The notes under the pieces are model-generated. The model saw only the letters and a list, made by a program, of their open reading frames with translations, was not told the DNA's origin and searched no databases. From contig NZ_NFHG01000010.1 of NCBI RefSeq assembly GCF_002159265.1, forward strand, positions 1 through 64,000: a stretch of DNA of 64,000 nucleotides. The letters run 5' to 3'. Made by a program: the position numbers and the translations under genes. Shown piece by piece: positions 36,050 to 44,249 of the stretch. This DNA is from Flavonifractor sp. An82. Lineage in GTDB: Bacteria > Bacillota > Clostridia > Oscillospirales > Oscillospiraceae. How positions within the stretch are numbered: position 1 is the stretch's first letter; the number at the start of each line of letters is the position of its first letter.

Positions 36050-37102
36050 TTAGTAGTTGCCGGCCTCGGTCATCAGGTCGAAAGCCACGTAGTCTTCCAC
36101 GGGGCAGACGTCCTCTTCGGTGATGGAGCCGCCGTCCAGCAGGTTCTTCTGCTGCAGCTCGTAGTAGCCCTTCACGGTGCCGTCGGACACGCCGTCCACG
36201 ACTTCCTTACCGGTCAGCCAGTCGGCGTCGCCGCGCTGGTTGTACATGGTGTCGTAGTCCAGCTTGGCCTTATCGGCGCACCACTGAGCGACCTCGTCAT
36301 GATGCTCGTCAGCAGCGTAGTCCATAGCCTTGAACAGAGCGCGGACGAAACGGACGGCCACGTCGCGGTTCTCTTCCAGGTACTTGGGGGTGACGATCCA
36401 GCTGGCCAGAGACACGCTGGTGTCGGAGAAGGTCATGTTGTCGGCCAGCTTGGTGGTGTCAGACATGCCCTCGAGGATGGTCAGGCTGTTGGGGGACCAG
36501 GTGGCGCAGGCGTCCACGCCGCCGGACATCATGGCGGTCACAACGGAGGCAGCGTCCATATCCATAGCGGTGATGTCGTCCATGGTCATGCCGTGGGCAG
36601 CCAGGGAGTTGCGCAGGATGTCCTCGCTGGAGGTGCCGGAGGAGTAGGCAACGGTCTTGCCCTTCAGGTCCTCAACAGTGGTGATGCCGGGGCCGCCGAT
36701 GAGGGCGTCGCCGTTGGAGATGTGGGACAGAGCGATGATGGTGGCGTTGCCCTGGACGCACAGCTTATGGGCGCCCTGGCCGATGTAGCCGAAGTTCACG
36801 GAGCCATTCTCCATGGCGGCGATGATGGTGGGGCCGTCCTGGAACTCGGTGAAGGAGACATTCAGGCCCTCCTCCTCGAAGAAGCCCTTCTGAGCGGCGG
36901 TCATCATGCTCCACATGCCGCCGTAGTTGGGCATGTAGCCGATGTTGATGTCGACAGTCTCAACACTGGGAGTCTCACTGTTGCCGGAAGCGGTCTCTCC
37001 GCCGCCAGCAGGGCTGTTGGCAGGCGCGGGATTGCCGCCGCAGGCAGCCAGAGCGCCGCCCAGCATGGCAACGGTCAGAAGCATAGCAAGAAACTTTTTC
37101 AC
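36050..37102 (-). CDS. ABC transporter substrate-binding lipoprotein (sulfonate/nitrate/taurine type)
   Basis: The product is about 350 residues, starting at GTG 37102 (AGGAGG 7 nt upstream); ATG 37108 is also possible. It has a lipoprotein signal (MKKFLAMLLTVAML, lipobox LAAC), then a Gly/Pro/Ser linker. The mature part is a periplasmic-binding-protein type 2 domain of the SsuA/TauA/NMT1 group: GYMPNYGGMWSMMTAAQKGFF near the start, VNFGYIGQGAH, and DACATWSPNSL. The ligand cannot be deduced. Thiamine precursor is unlikely because no TPP riboswitch precedes the operon. It is the last gene of a three-gene importer operon. Confidence 0.88.
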   Translation of the reverse strand: MKKFLAMLLTVAMLGGALAACGGNPAPANSPAGGGETASGNSETPSVETVDINIGYMPNYGGMWSMMTAAQKGFFEEEGLNVSFTEFQDGPTIIAAMENGSVNFGYIGQGAHKLCVQGNATIIALSHISNGDALIGGPGITTVEDLKGKTVAYSSGTSSEDILRNSLAAHGMTMDDITAMDMDAASVVTAMMSGGVDACATWSPNSLTILEGMSDTTKLADNMTFSDTSVSLASWIVTPKYLEENRDVAVRFVRALFKAMDYAADEHHDEVAQWCADKAKLDYDTMYNQRGDADWLTGKEVVDGVSDGTVKGYYELQQKNLLDGGSITEEDVCPVEDYVAFDLMTEAGNY

Positions 37103-37183
37103 GTTCATTCCTCCTGTAATAAACTTGTGGGTTCTTTCCTCATTGTGGTATTTATTGCAACGGCCTTGGCCGTTCCAACCCAA

Positions 37184-37975
37184 TTACTTCCGGACTTCCA
37201 GGTACTCCTGGTAGACCTGGCTCCAGATCTCGTTCTTCAGCTCCAGGAAACGGGGGGTCATCTTGGTTTCCTGCGTGCGGGGATAGGGAATGTCGATGTT
37301 GACGATGGACTTGATGCGGCCGGGACGGGCGGACATGATGATGACCTTCTGGGCCAGAATGATGGCCTCCTCCACGTCGTGGGTGATAAAGAAACAGGTC
37401 TTACGATCCTTCTCCCAGGTCTCCAGTAACTCGGTCTGCAGCTGGGTACGGGTCTGGGCGTCCAGGGCACCGAAGGGTTCGTCCATCAGCAGCACCTCGG
37501 GGTCGGCGGCGTAAGCGCGGGCGATAGCCACACGCTGCTTCATGCCGCCGGACAGCTCCTTGGGATAGTGGTCGGCAAACTTGGTCAGGTCAACCTTGGC
37601 CAGATACTTCATGGCCTCTTCCTCGGCCTCTTTGCCCTTGATGCCCTTCATCTCCAGGGCGAACATGACGTTCTTTTTCACGGTGAGCCAAGGGAACAGG
37701 GCGTACTGCTGGAAGACCACGCCGCGCTCAGTGCCGGTGCCGGTGACCTTCTTACCCTTGCAGTAGACTGCGCCGGAGGTGGCCTCGTGGAGGCCGGCGA
37801 TGATGTTCAGCAGGGTGGACTTGCCGCAGCCGGAGGGGCCCACCACGCAGATGAATTCGTTCTCATAGATGTCCAGGTCGACCCCGTTCAGGGCTACCAT
37901 TTCGCCGTTGCGGGTATTATAAACCTTGCGGACGTTATCGATCTTGACGATCAGATTTCTCTCTTCTCCTGCCAT
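37184..37975 (-). CDS. ABC transporter ATP-binding protein (SsuB/TauB type)
   Basis: This 263-residue protein has Walker A GPSGCGKSTLLNIIAG, the Q-loop VVFQQYALFPWLTV, signature LSGGMKQRVAIARA, Walker B VLLMDEPFGALDAQTR and the H-loop FFITHDVEEA. These are typical of the nitrate/sulfonate/taurine importer ATPases. Its start overlaps the permease gene by 25 bp and the binding-protein gene follows, so the importer is complete. It powers uptake at the inner face of the membrane. Confidence 0.93.
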   Translation of the reverse strand: MAGEERNLIVKIDNVRKVYNTRNGEMVALNGVDLDIYENEFICVVGPSGCGKSTLLNIIAGLHEATSGAVYCKGKKVTGTGTERGVVFQQYALFPWLTVKKNVMFALEMKGIKGKEAEEEAMKYLAKVDLTKFADHYPKELSGGMKQRVAIARAYAADPEVLLMDEPFGALDAQTRTQLQTELLETWEKDRKTCFFITHDVEEAIILAQKVIIMSARPGRIKSIVNIDIPYPRTQETKMTPRFLELKNEIWSQVYQEYLEVRK

Positions 37976-38736
37976 CCCGTCAGCTTCCTTTCCATAAATT
38001 TGATGATTTTTTCAACAGTGATGCCGATGATGCCGATGATGATGACGTAGGCCAGCATGGGGGCCGCGTCAAAGCTGTTGTTCAGAGACCGGATGCGCAT
38101 GCCCAAGCCGGCGGTGGCACCGGTGGACTCGGCGGCAATCAGGGTAGTCAGGGCCACCGAGGCGCCCAGCCGGACAGCGGTGAGGATAAAGGGCAGGGTA
38201 GCAGGGGTGATGACCCGGACAAAGATGTCTCGGTCGGTGGCACCCAGCACACGGGCGGCCTTGATGAGGGTCTCATCCACATTAATGACGCCCTGATAGA
38301 TGGTCACGCACATGATGAGGAAACAGGCGATGGTAATAACGATCACCTGGGGCAGCCGGCCGACGCCGGCGCAGATCACGATCAGGGGCACATAGGCCAG
38401 AGGGGGAATGTTGCGGATGAACTGGATCCAGGGCTCCAGGATGTTACGCACCGGCACATACCAGGCCATCAGGATGGCCACAGGCAGAGCAATGACGAAG
38501 CCGATGACATAGCCCAGAGCAACGGAGATCAAGCTGCTGCTCAGGTCCTCCCAGAAGGCGCCGCGCTCCACCATGCGCATCAGGCCCTCGAAGGTCACAA
38601 CAATGTTGGGGAATGCACGGGCGGTGGTGGGGATGATAGACATGATGTACCATACCAGCATAGCCACCGCAAAAGAGATGAGCAACCAGACTTTTGGCGG
38701 GATCCGGTTTGCCAGGGACTGCTTCTTCTGTTCCAT
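37951..38736 (-). CDS. ABC transporter permease (SsuC/TauC type)
   Basis: The 261-residue protein has six hydrophobic segments and the coupling-loop pattern of binding-protein-dependent permeases (LIKAARVLGATDRDIFVRVITPATLPFI, residues of about 155-185). The N-terminus (MEQKKQSLANRIPPKVW) is cytoplasmic. It is the first gene of the importer operon and overlaps the ATPase gene by 25 bp. The upstream 150 bp is AT-rich and contains a TATACT, but no clear -35. Confidence 0.9.
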   Translation of the reverse strand: MEQKKQSLANRIPPKVWLLISFAVAMLVWYIMSIIPTTARAFPNIVVTFEGLMRMVERGAFWEDLSSSLISVALGYVIGFVIALPVAILMAWYVPVRNILEPWIQFIRNIPPLAYVPLIVICAGVGRLPQVIVITIACFLIMCVTIYQGVINVDETLIKAARVLGATDRDIFVRVITPATLPFILTAVRLGASVALTTLIAAESTGATAGLGMRIRSLNNSFDAAPMLAYVIIIGIIGITVEKIIKFMERKLTGWQEKREI

Positions 38737-39122
38737 TCTCTTCGCTCCTTCTTACGCGTGATAAACTGCATGATTATGTATGGGGAGTCTGCCCCAATCT
38801 TCAGGTAAAACAAGTATAACTTCTTTTTCCAAAATAGAAAGTATGAAGTTTTATCATCCCAAAGGTCTGTGTGGGTGCTGGCGGGAGCCCTTGAGTGAAT
38901 AGAAAAAGCCGCAGCGGCGAGAAATTTTGGCCGCTGGCAAGCAATTTTTTTGCAGGAATCCTGACGGATTTCAAGGAAAAATTGTGCCACCCAGGGGGCA
39001 AAAGACCCGGCGATTGGGCTTGTTGACAATATTCAAACAAGGCCTAAGCTGCTCCAGACTAGATCTTAGTGGTATTTTTGCGTCTGTAGATAAAAAAGAA
39101 CAATATATTTCACATATGAAAG
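38737..39122. other. Intergenic region upstream of the ABC importer
   Basis: This segment holds the leader of the importer operon, with a possible minus-strand -10 (TATACT near 38811) and AAGAAGGAGCG before the permease start. The rest, up to the element fragment at 39123, shows no gene. Confidence 0.4.
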
Positions 39123-39484
39123 TCAATATCCCGCTCGCTTTAATCCAGCCACAAAATCCCAGGCATTAGCAAAGTCATTATAGGCGTCCTTTGCTTCCTG
39201 TGAGATATTGGGATCATTGGCAGCACCTCGGTACACATTACTCATGCCGTCAATGATCTGATCATCCAATGGTACACCGCTGTTCGGATCAATTTGATAA
39301 TTGGGGGCATACCCATTCTCATAAGTGGGGGCAGTGGGCTCATTGTACGTAATCTCTTCAGAGCCTACAAAAATACAGTTTTTGAGCTGAAAGAAATCCC
39401 CGGAGGTCTCACAATAGCCGATAACCGTCAAATAGCCGTCATCAAAGCACTTTTGATAATTTGTGTCGTCGATAAAATAATAAT
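39123..39484 (-). pseudogene. C-terminal fragment of an unknown protein
   Basis: The frame reads NYYFIDDTNYQKCFDDGYLT through to DFANAWDFVAGLKRAGY and a stop at 39123. It has no start codon with a ribosome-binding site and runs straight into the recombinase fragment on the opposite strand at 39491. It is therefore probably the tail of a gene cut by an insertion or deletion. I do not recognise the family. Confidence 0.45.
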
Positions 39485-39490
39485 TGATAT

Positions 39491-40168
39491 ATGGCTCTGC
39501 GTGTCTTTCAGACTGTCTGGAAGGACCAGAAGGAGGCCATTCTTATGGCATGCAAAATGCTGGAGGAATGCTCCGTACAGGAGCAGCAGCAATCTTCCAC
39601 CCTTACAGAGTCATTTCAAAAGCAGTTGGACCGTCTTCAGGAAAAGCTGGAAGGCCTTCGAGGGATGCGTGCGATGGGCGATATTACGAGAGAAGAATTC
39701 CTCCACGACAAGCAAAACATACAGGCTGAGATCGACCAGCTTCAAACACGGATCAGAGATCTTTCTGCTCTGTCACCATCCCCTGTTCCCGCTTTGAACA
39801 TAGCGCAGATCAAGCGCACATTGGACAGCTGGCTGGACTTTTCCGGGCCCAGGATTTCAGAAGAACTGATCGAAGAATTTATTCTGCAGGTCGTTTTGAT
39901 CGATGATAATACCTTTAACTGGACCCTGGATCTGTCCTCTCATAAGACAGGCAGCACACGCTTACAACCCAATGAAATGGCTATGCCGCAATACCGGAGA
40001 TGTGAGTGTGCCGCTACGGATACGCTGCCGGATCGGCACAGTGCAGACCCGCAAACCCTTTTTACCATTACTATCACAAAAGAAGAGGCGCAAGCCTATT
40101 GCCGCTCTCTTGGAATGAAATTCTTCGCCAAAAAATGGCATGATAAAACCGTAATCATCAGTATCTGA
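39491..40168 (+). pseudogene. C-terminal fragment of a large serine recombinase
   Basis: This 225-codon piece has the coiled coil and terminal domain of large serine recombinases: VFQTVWKDQKEAILMACKML, the long Gln/Glu-rich helix to about residue 95, RISEELIEEFILQVVLIDDNT, and a final TITKEEAQAYCRSL. It aligns in layout with the recombinase half at 24954-25928 ([19 protein letters not shown]). The catalytic N-terminal domain and zinc ribbon are missing. It marks a second decayed mobile element, about 13 kb from the main island. Confidence 0.75.
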
Positions 40169-40173
40169 CAGAC

Positions 40174-40213
40174 AAACCCAGCGCTGTAGCTCCACCACTA
40201 CAGCGCTGGGTTT
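40174..40213. terminator. Intrinsic terminator
   Basis: A 16-bp perfect stem (AAACCCAGCGCTGTAG, 40174-40189 with 40198-40213) has an 8-nt loop and lies just after the recombinase fragment. Confidence 0.75.
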
Positions 40214-40257
40214 ATAGTGCGTTTTACAAAGCCGCATTTCTTTTTTGCAATTTTCGA

Positions 40258-40286
40258 TTGAATTTACAAATAATCACTGCTATTAT
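40258..40286 (+). promoter_or_regulatory. Promoter of the AlbA_2 gene
   Basis: TTGAAT (40258-40263), a 17-bp spacer and TATTAT (40281-40286) lie 47 bp before the start codon. Confidence 0.6.
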
Positions 40287-40333
40287 TAGTATACAAAAGC
40301 AAGTTATTAGTTTATTTTCAAGGAGTGAGCAAA

Positions 40334-41788
40334 ATGCTGCCCGCTGAGTTATTGGAATTAGCAAAGAGTATTTGCAAGCAAAAAGCAGAAACGCAAACAC
40401 TGGAACTAAAATGCGCCCATGTGGACTGCCCAAAACGCCTTTACGATACGTTGTCCAGCTTTTCCAATCAGGACAGCGGGGGTATTTTGCTTTTTGGCAT
40501 CGATGAAGATGCCGGCTATCGGGTAGTAGGCGTATATGATCCTCAGGATCTGCAAAAGAAAGTGACCGAGCAATGTAACCAGATGGAACCCAAGATTCGG
40601 GCTGTTTTTACTTTTGCGGAATGGCAGGAAGGAATCTGGATCTGTTCGGCTGAGATTCCGGGTCTGGATCTGTCTGAGCGGCCCTGCTTTTACCAGGGCG
40701 CAGGCCGTATCAAAGGCTCTTTCCTGCGGGTAGGCGATGCGGACCTACCTATGACAGACTATGAGCTATACAGCTATGAGGCGTTTCGGAAGCATCAGCA
40801 CGACGATGAGCGGCCTGTGGAGCGGGCCACGTTGGACATGATGGAACGGGATAAGCTGGACGCCTATCTCCTTCAACGCCGGATCGAGCGGCCCGGCTTT
40901 GCACAGCTTACCCAGGCACAGGCCTACGAGATGCTGAACATTACCCGGGATGGCGTGCCTACATTAGCCGGTGTGCTCAATTTTGCGCTCTATCCCCAGG
41001 GTTACTTCCCTCAGCTGGGTATCACCGCCATTGTGGTGCCTGGAACTCAGATTGGGGATACTGCGGCCGACTCCGCCCGCTTTACCAACAACAAGCGGAT
41101 TGAGGGGACCATCTCTGCTATGGCAGAGGAAGCACTGGTTTTTTGTCAACGGAATATGAAGGTGCGCACCATCATTGACAAGGATACCGGAAAGCGGACC
41201 GACCGGCCAGAGTACCCCATGGACGCCATTCGCGAGGCTGTGCTGAATGCCTTGATTCACCGGGACTACAGCATCTATACAGAAGGTACACCTATCCAGA
41301 TTGACTTCTTCGCCGACCGGCTGGAGATCCACAGTCCCGGCAGCTTGTACGGCCGAATAACGGTGGAGCAGTTGGGCGTTGCCCGGCCAGATCTGCGCAA
41401 TCCTGCCCTGGCAGTAATGACCGAGGTACTCACTGGGGCGGAGAACCGCTACTCCGGTATCCCCACCATCCGCCGGGCCATGGCGGAATACGGCCTGCCG
41501 GAGCCAAAGTTTGAGAACCGGCGCAATGAGTTTGTGGTAACGCTCTATAACGGAACAGATATACCCGTGCAGCCGGAAACATCTGCCGGACAAAGTTCCG
41601 GAGAGCCGGATCTTTTGGCTTTTTGTAAAACACCCCGCTCACGGCAGGAAATCGCCGATTACTTAGGGGTCAAGACGGTGTTCTATGTGATGCAGCACTA
41701 TGTAAAGCCTTTGCTGGAGTCCGGTCAGCTGGTCATGACCATACCTGAGAAGCCAAAGAGTAGAAACCAGAGGTATTATACTGCTTAA
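40334..41788 (+). CDS. AlbA_2 (Schlafen-type) domain regulator/putative ATP-dependent helicase-like protein
   Basis: The product is 484 residues. The ATG at 40334 (MLPAELLELAK) has AAGGAG 8 nt upstream; a GTG at 40325 overlaps that site. Residues of about 15-130 form an AlbA_2 domain (TLELKCAHVDCPKRLYDTLSSF, SNQDSGGILLFGIDE). The middle has the family pattern EAVLNALIHRDYSIY and FADRLEIHSPGSLYGRIT (ATPase-like C-terminal region). The last 60 residues are a winged-helix-like part (RSRQEIADYLGVKT). Such proteins are often annotated as transcriptional regulators; their biochemical role is not settled. The gene stands alone, flanked by terminators, beside element remnants. Confidence 0.75.
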   Translation: MLPAELLELAKSICKQKAETQTLELKCAHVDCPKRLYDTLSSFSNQDSGGILLFGIDEDAGYRVVGVYDPQDLQKKVTEQCNQMEPKIRAVFTFAEWQEGIWICSAEIPGLDLSERPCFYQGAGRIKGSFLRVGDADLPMTDYELYSYEAFRKHQHDDERPVERATLDMMERDKLDAYLLQRRIERPGFAQLTQAQAYEMLNITRDGVPTLAGVLNFALYPQGYFPQLGITAIVVPGTQIGDTAADSARFTNNKRIEGTISAMAEEALVFCQRNMKVRTIIDKDTGKRTDRPEYPMDAIREAVLNALIHRDYSIYTEGTPIQIDFFADRLEIHSPGSLYGRITVEQLGVARPDLRNPALAVMTEVLTGAENRYSGIPTIRRAMAEYGLPEPKFENRRNEFVVTLYNGTDIPVQPETSAGQSSGEPDLLAFCKTPRSRQEIADYLGVKTVFYVMQHYVKPLLESGQLVMTIPEKPKSRNQRYYTA

Positions 41789-41917
41789 AAATCTAAAGCC
41801 TTGTGAAACACATATCGTGCCGCATCAGACAGCTTGTATTTCCAAGCAATATCTGTAGCCGCCCAGGCTGCCATCAAGAATCCCAGAGCTTAAGTCCGGG
41901 AAATAGGAAATCAAGCT

Positions 41918-41971
41918 AAAAATGGAGCGTGTCATAAGAACAAAACGTTCTTATGAACACGCTCCATTTTT
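41918..41971. terminator. Convergent-gene terminator overlapping the PrsW stop
   Basis: A long imperfect stem (AAAAATGGAGCGTGT... at 41918-41941 pairs with 41947-41971) with a short A-rich loop serves both convergent genes. The last codons of the PrsW gene lie inside the right arm. Confidence 0.75.
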
Positions 41972-42580
41972 GCGCTGCCTTGCATGGAACACCCAGAAGC
42001 CCAGATAGGTCACGATGGGCAGAAGCATGCCCAGCCAATCGTAGGGGGACTGGATGAGCAGGTTGAACACCGCGTGGAAGGTCATGGCAAGGGACAGCAG
42101 TCCGAAAATACCGGTATAGAAGAGCTTTTTCTGAAGCTTTAGAAACTGCATCCCATAGCCCACTGAGAGGGTACACATACCATGGGACAGGCTGGTGGAA
42201 AAGCCTCGAACCACCGCCCAGCCCAGGCTCACCCGGTCCATATAGGTGATGAGCAGGAATGCGTTCTCCATCAGCGCAAAGCCGATGCCCACCGACATGG
42301 CCAGAGGCATCAGAGTCTTCCGATCCTCACAGAGCAGGGCGGCATAGAACAGGACAGGCAAGGCCTTGAGCAGTTCCTCCACGATTGGGGCTACCCGAAT
42401 GGAGATGTCCTGTCCGCTCATCCCCAGGATGAGCTGCACCATGGTGTTGATCTCATATGCGCTCACCGCCACCAGGATGCCCAACAGCATAAAGCCCAGC
42501 AGCAGCCGGGCCTGGCGGTCCAGCAGGGTCATCAGCAGGAGGATGGGCACCGCAAAGCAGATAAAGATTATGTAAACCAC
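41951..42580 (-). CDS. PrsW-family intramembrane metalloprotease
   Basis: The product is 209 residues, starting at GTG 42580 (MVYIIFICFAVPILL), with GGGGGTG 6 nt upstream and 13 bp overlap with the preceding gene. It has about six to seven hydrophobic segments. The family motifs are visible: VAPIVEELLKALPVLF (the EExxK motif), GFALMENAFLLI, SLSHGMCTLSVGYG and TFHAVFNLLIQ, giving the Glu/His set proposed to bind zinc. PrsW of Bacillus cleaves an anti-sigma factor. Here it is the third gene of a cluster with two unknown membrane proteins, and an ECF sigma/anti-sigma pair lies divergently next to the cluster, so site-1 cleavage of that anti-sigma is an attractive inference. Confidence 0.8.
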   Translation of the reverse strand: MVYIIFICFAVPILLLMTLLDRQARLLLGFMLLGILVAVSAYEINTMVQLILGMSGQDISIRVAPIVEELLKALPVLFYAALLCEDRKTLMPLAMSVGIGFALMENAFLLITYMDRVSLGWAVVRGFSTSLSHGMCTLSVGYGMQFLKLQKKLFYTGIFGLLSLAMTFHAVFNLLIQSPYDWLGMLLPIVTYLGFWVFHARQRKNGACS

Positions 42581-43200
42581 TTGCGCACCCCCATTCTCGC
42601 CACCGGCAGTGCAGCCAGAAGCAGCGCCCCATCCGCCGCCGCCAGAAGCCAGCCGGTCAGGCCCGCCGGGCTCCAGCAGAACTGGGCCAGCTGAACCACA
42701 CACAGCAGCAGCGCCAGGGCATGAAAGGTCCGCATGGCGGCGATGATGCCCATCTCTACGTCGGGCATAAAGAGCAGCTTGGCGGCAAAATAGGCCGCCA
42801 TGGTAACCGGGAGGGCAAAGAGGCTCAGCAAAACGGGGTGCTCCCAGCGCCACAGGGCCCCGCTCACCCCCAGCACCAGCACCCCGGCGGCAACAGCTGC
42901 CGCCGCCAGGCGGTATTTGCGAAATTCCCGCTCCCCGCTGTCCGCCAGACTGTTAAAGGCCCCGTAGTAGGAGGAATACAGGAAAAAGAACAGACCCACA
43001 TGGCCCAGCCAGCCCACGTGAAAGCCCTGGACGGCGCTGGGGCGCAGGAGACTGGCCAGCGCCTCATGGCAGCTGCCCAGGAAGCAGGAGGCCACACCAA
43101 AAAAGATGATCTTATAGAAGAGCGGGGTTTTGGGCCGGAACGCGGTACACAGCCCAAAGAGAAGGGCGGCAAAGGCCCCTGCCAGTCTCAGCCAGATCAT
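42568..43200 (-). CDS. Polytopic membrane protein of unknown function
   Basis: The 210-residue protein has about six to seven hydrophobic helices, starting MIWLRLAGAFAALLFGL. I do not recognise the family. It contains conserved-looking polar residues inside membrane segments (SCHEALASL, then SSYYGAFNSL). It overlaps the upstream gene by 4 bp and the PrsW gene by 13 bp, so the three are translated together. The function may be linked to the PrsW protease. Confidence 0.75.
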   Translation of the reverse strand: MIWLRLAGAFAALLFGLCTAFRPKTPLFYKIIFFGVASCFLGSCHEALASLLRPSAVQGFHVGWLGHVGLFFFLYSSYYGAFNSLADSGEREFRKYRLAAAAVAAGVLVLGVSGALWRWEHPVLLSLFALPVTMAAYFAAKLLFMPDVEMGIIAAMRTFHALALLLCVVQLAQFCWSPAGLTGWLLAAADGALLLAALPVARMGVRKWFT

Positions 43201-43652
43201 GCGGCACGCTGCTTCCGGCGCAGGATCAGCACCGTGACCAGGGAGCCGGCGGCCAGCCCCACCACCAGGGCGGTCACTGCCAGCCCCGCACCGCCCACAC
43301 CCAGCATGGTGGCGCTGCCGAACATGCCCTTCAGGGCGTCGGAGTAGAGCTGCCGCGCCGTATTGATGTACTCCGAAACCTGTCTAGACTGCTCCTGGGC
43401 GGCCTGGATGGCATTGAGCCGGTCGGTTGCCTGCTGCTTGTTCTGCTGGGCCAGCTGCAGCTGGAGCTGGGCAAAGAGCATCTGAATACTCTGGTCCCCG
43501 GTGCCCACCATGCTGCCCGTGAGCTCATTCTGCTCCTCCTCCCCGTCCAGGTCCAGGGCCTCCAGCTGGGCGAGGAGTGTGTCCACCTCTTCCTGGGACA
43601 CGTCGGGGTCCATGTCCACGATGGACTGGGCAATGCTGTTGAACTGCTCCAC
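43197..43652 (-). CDS. Small membrane-anchored coiled-coil protein
   Basis: The product is about 151 residues if it starts at GTG 43652 (MEQFNSIAQSIVDMD). An ATG at 43724 would add a basic 24-residue leader but would place the start inside the presumed promoter of the divergent sigma gene. Residues of about 15-110 are acidic, then Gln-rich and predicted coiled coil (FAQLQLQLAQQNKQQATDRL). One transmembrane helix follows near the C-terminus (LAVTALVVGLAAGSLVTVLIL), ending RRKQRAA. No known domain. It is the first gene of the cluster with the membrane protein and PrsW protease. Confidence 0.6.
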   Translation of the reverse strand: MEQFNSIAQSIVDMDPDVSQEEVDTLLAQLEALDLDGEEEQNELTGSMVGTGDQSIQMLFAQLQLQLAQQNKQQATDRLNAIQAAQEQSRQVSEYINTARQLYSDALKGMFGSATMLGVGGAGLAVTALVVGLAAGSLVTVLILRRKQRAA

Positions 43653-43708
43653 GCCGTCTCCGCCGGGGCGCAAGGAAGGAAGGGCGCGCCTCTTTTTGTG
43701 AAAAATTC

Positions 43709-43738
43709 TTGACCGTTCTGCCATCCTGTGCGTGTATA
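43709..43738 (+). promoter_or_regulatory. Candidate promoter of the ECF sigma gene
   Basis: TTGACC (43709-43714) and TGTATA (43733-43738) are 18 bp apart, 22 bp before the sigma start. The CGTGTATAG sequence could instead be an ECF-type -10, which would mean self-activation; this cannot be decided by eye. Confidence 0.4.
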
Positions 43739-43759
43739 GAGTAGAAAGGAGGGGATGGA

Positions 43760-44248
43760 ATGGAGCCATCGTCCGTACGGCCGGCGGATGAAGCGGAATA
43801 CATGGTACGCACCTATGGCAGCACCCTCTTCCGCCTCTGCCTGGTGATGCTGGGCAGCGAGAGCGACGCGGAGGACGCGGTGCAGGACACCATTTTGACA
43901 TACCTGCAAAAAGCCCCCAGCTTTGCCGACGCCGGGCACGAGAAGGCCTGGCTCATTACGGTGGCGGCCAACCGCTGCCGGGACCTGCTGCGCAGGCGGA
44001 CCCGCCACCCCCAGCTGCCCCTGGAGGACCTGGAGGCCTACGGGCCGGACCGGGAGGAGTGCGGCATCCTGGAGGCCCTGATGCAGGTGCCGCCCCGTTT
44101 CCGGGTGGTCCTGGTGCTCTACTACGTGGAGGAGTACCCCATGGAGGAGATCGCCCGCATCATCCATCGCTCGGTGTCGGCGGTAAAAATGCGCCTGCAG
44201 AAGGGGCGCAGGCTGCTGGAGGAGATCTACCGAAAGGAGTATCTGTAA
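43760..44248 (+). CDS. ECF-type RNA polymerase sigma factor
   Basis: This 162-residue protein has sigma region 2 (RTYGSTLFRLCLVMLGSESDAEDAVQDTILTYL, then KAWLITVAANRCRDLLRRR) and region 4 (VPPRFRVVLVLYYVEEYPMEEIARI, then SVSAVKMRLQKGRRLLEE). AAAGGAGG lies 7 nt before the ATG. The gene is followed after 1 bp by a DUF4179 membrane protein, a usual anti-sigma partner. It is divergent from the PrsW cluster. Confidence 0.92.
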   Translation: MEPSSVRPADEAEYMVRTYGSTLFRLCLVMLGSESDAEDAVQDTILTYLQKAPSFADAGHEKAWLITVAANRCRDLLRRRTRHPQLPLEDLEAYGPDREECGILEALMQVPPRFRVVLVLYYVEEYPMEEIARIIHRSVSAVKMRLQKGRRLLEEIYRKEYL

Positions 44249-44249
44249 T

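Noticed and set aside
38737-38900. TPP riboswitch upstream of the THI5/NMT1-like importer
   Set aside because: The minus-strand leader lacks the CUGAGA and ACCUGAUC blocks, so thiamine-precursor control is not supported.
42581-42853. N-terminal extension of the PrsW open frame
   Set aside because: It lies inside the upstream membrane-protein gene in another frame and is Pro/Arg/Gly-rich with no hydrophobic helix; the GTG at 42580 has a Shine-Dalgarno site.
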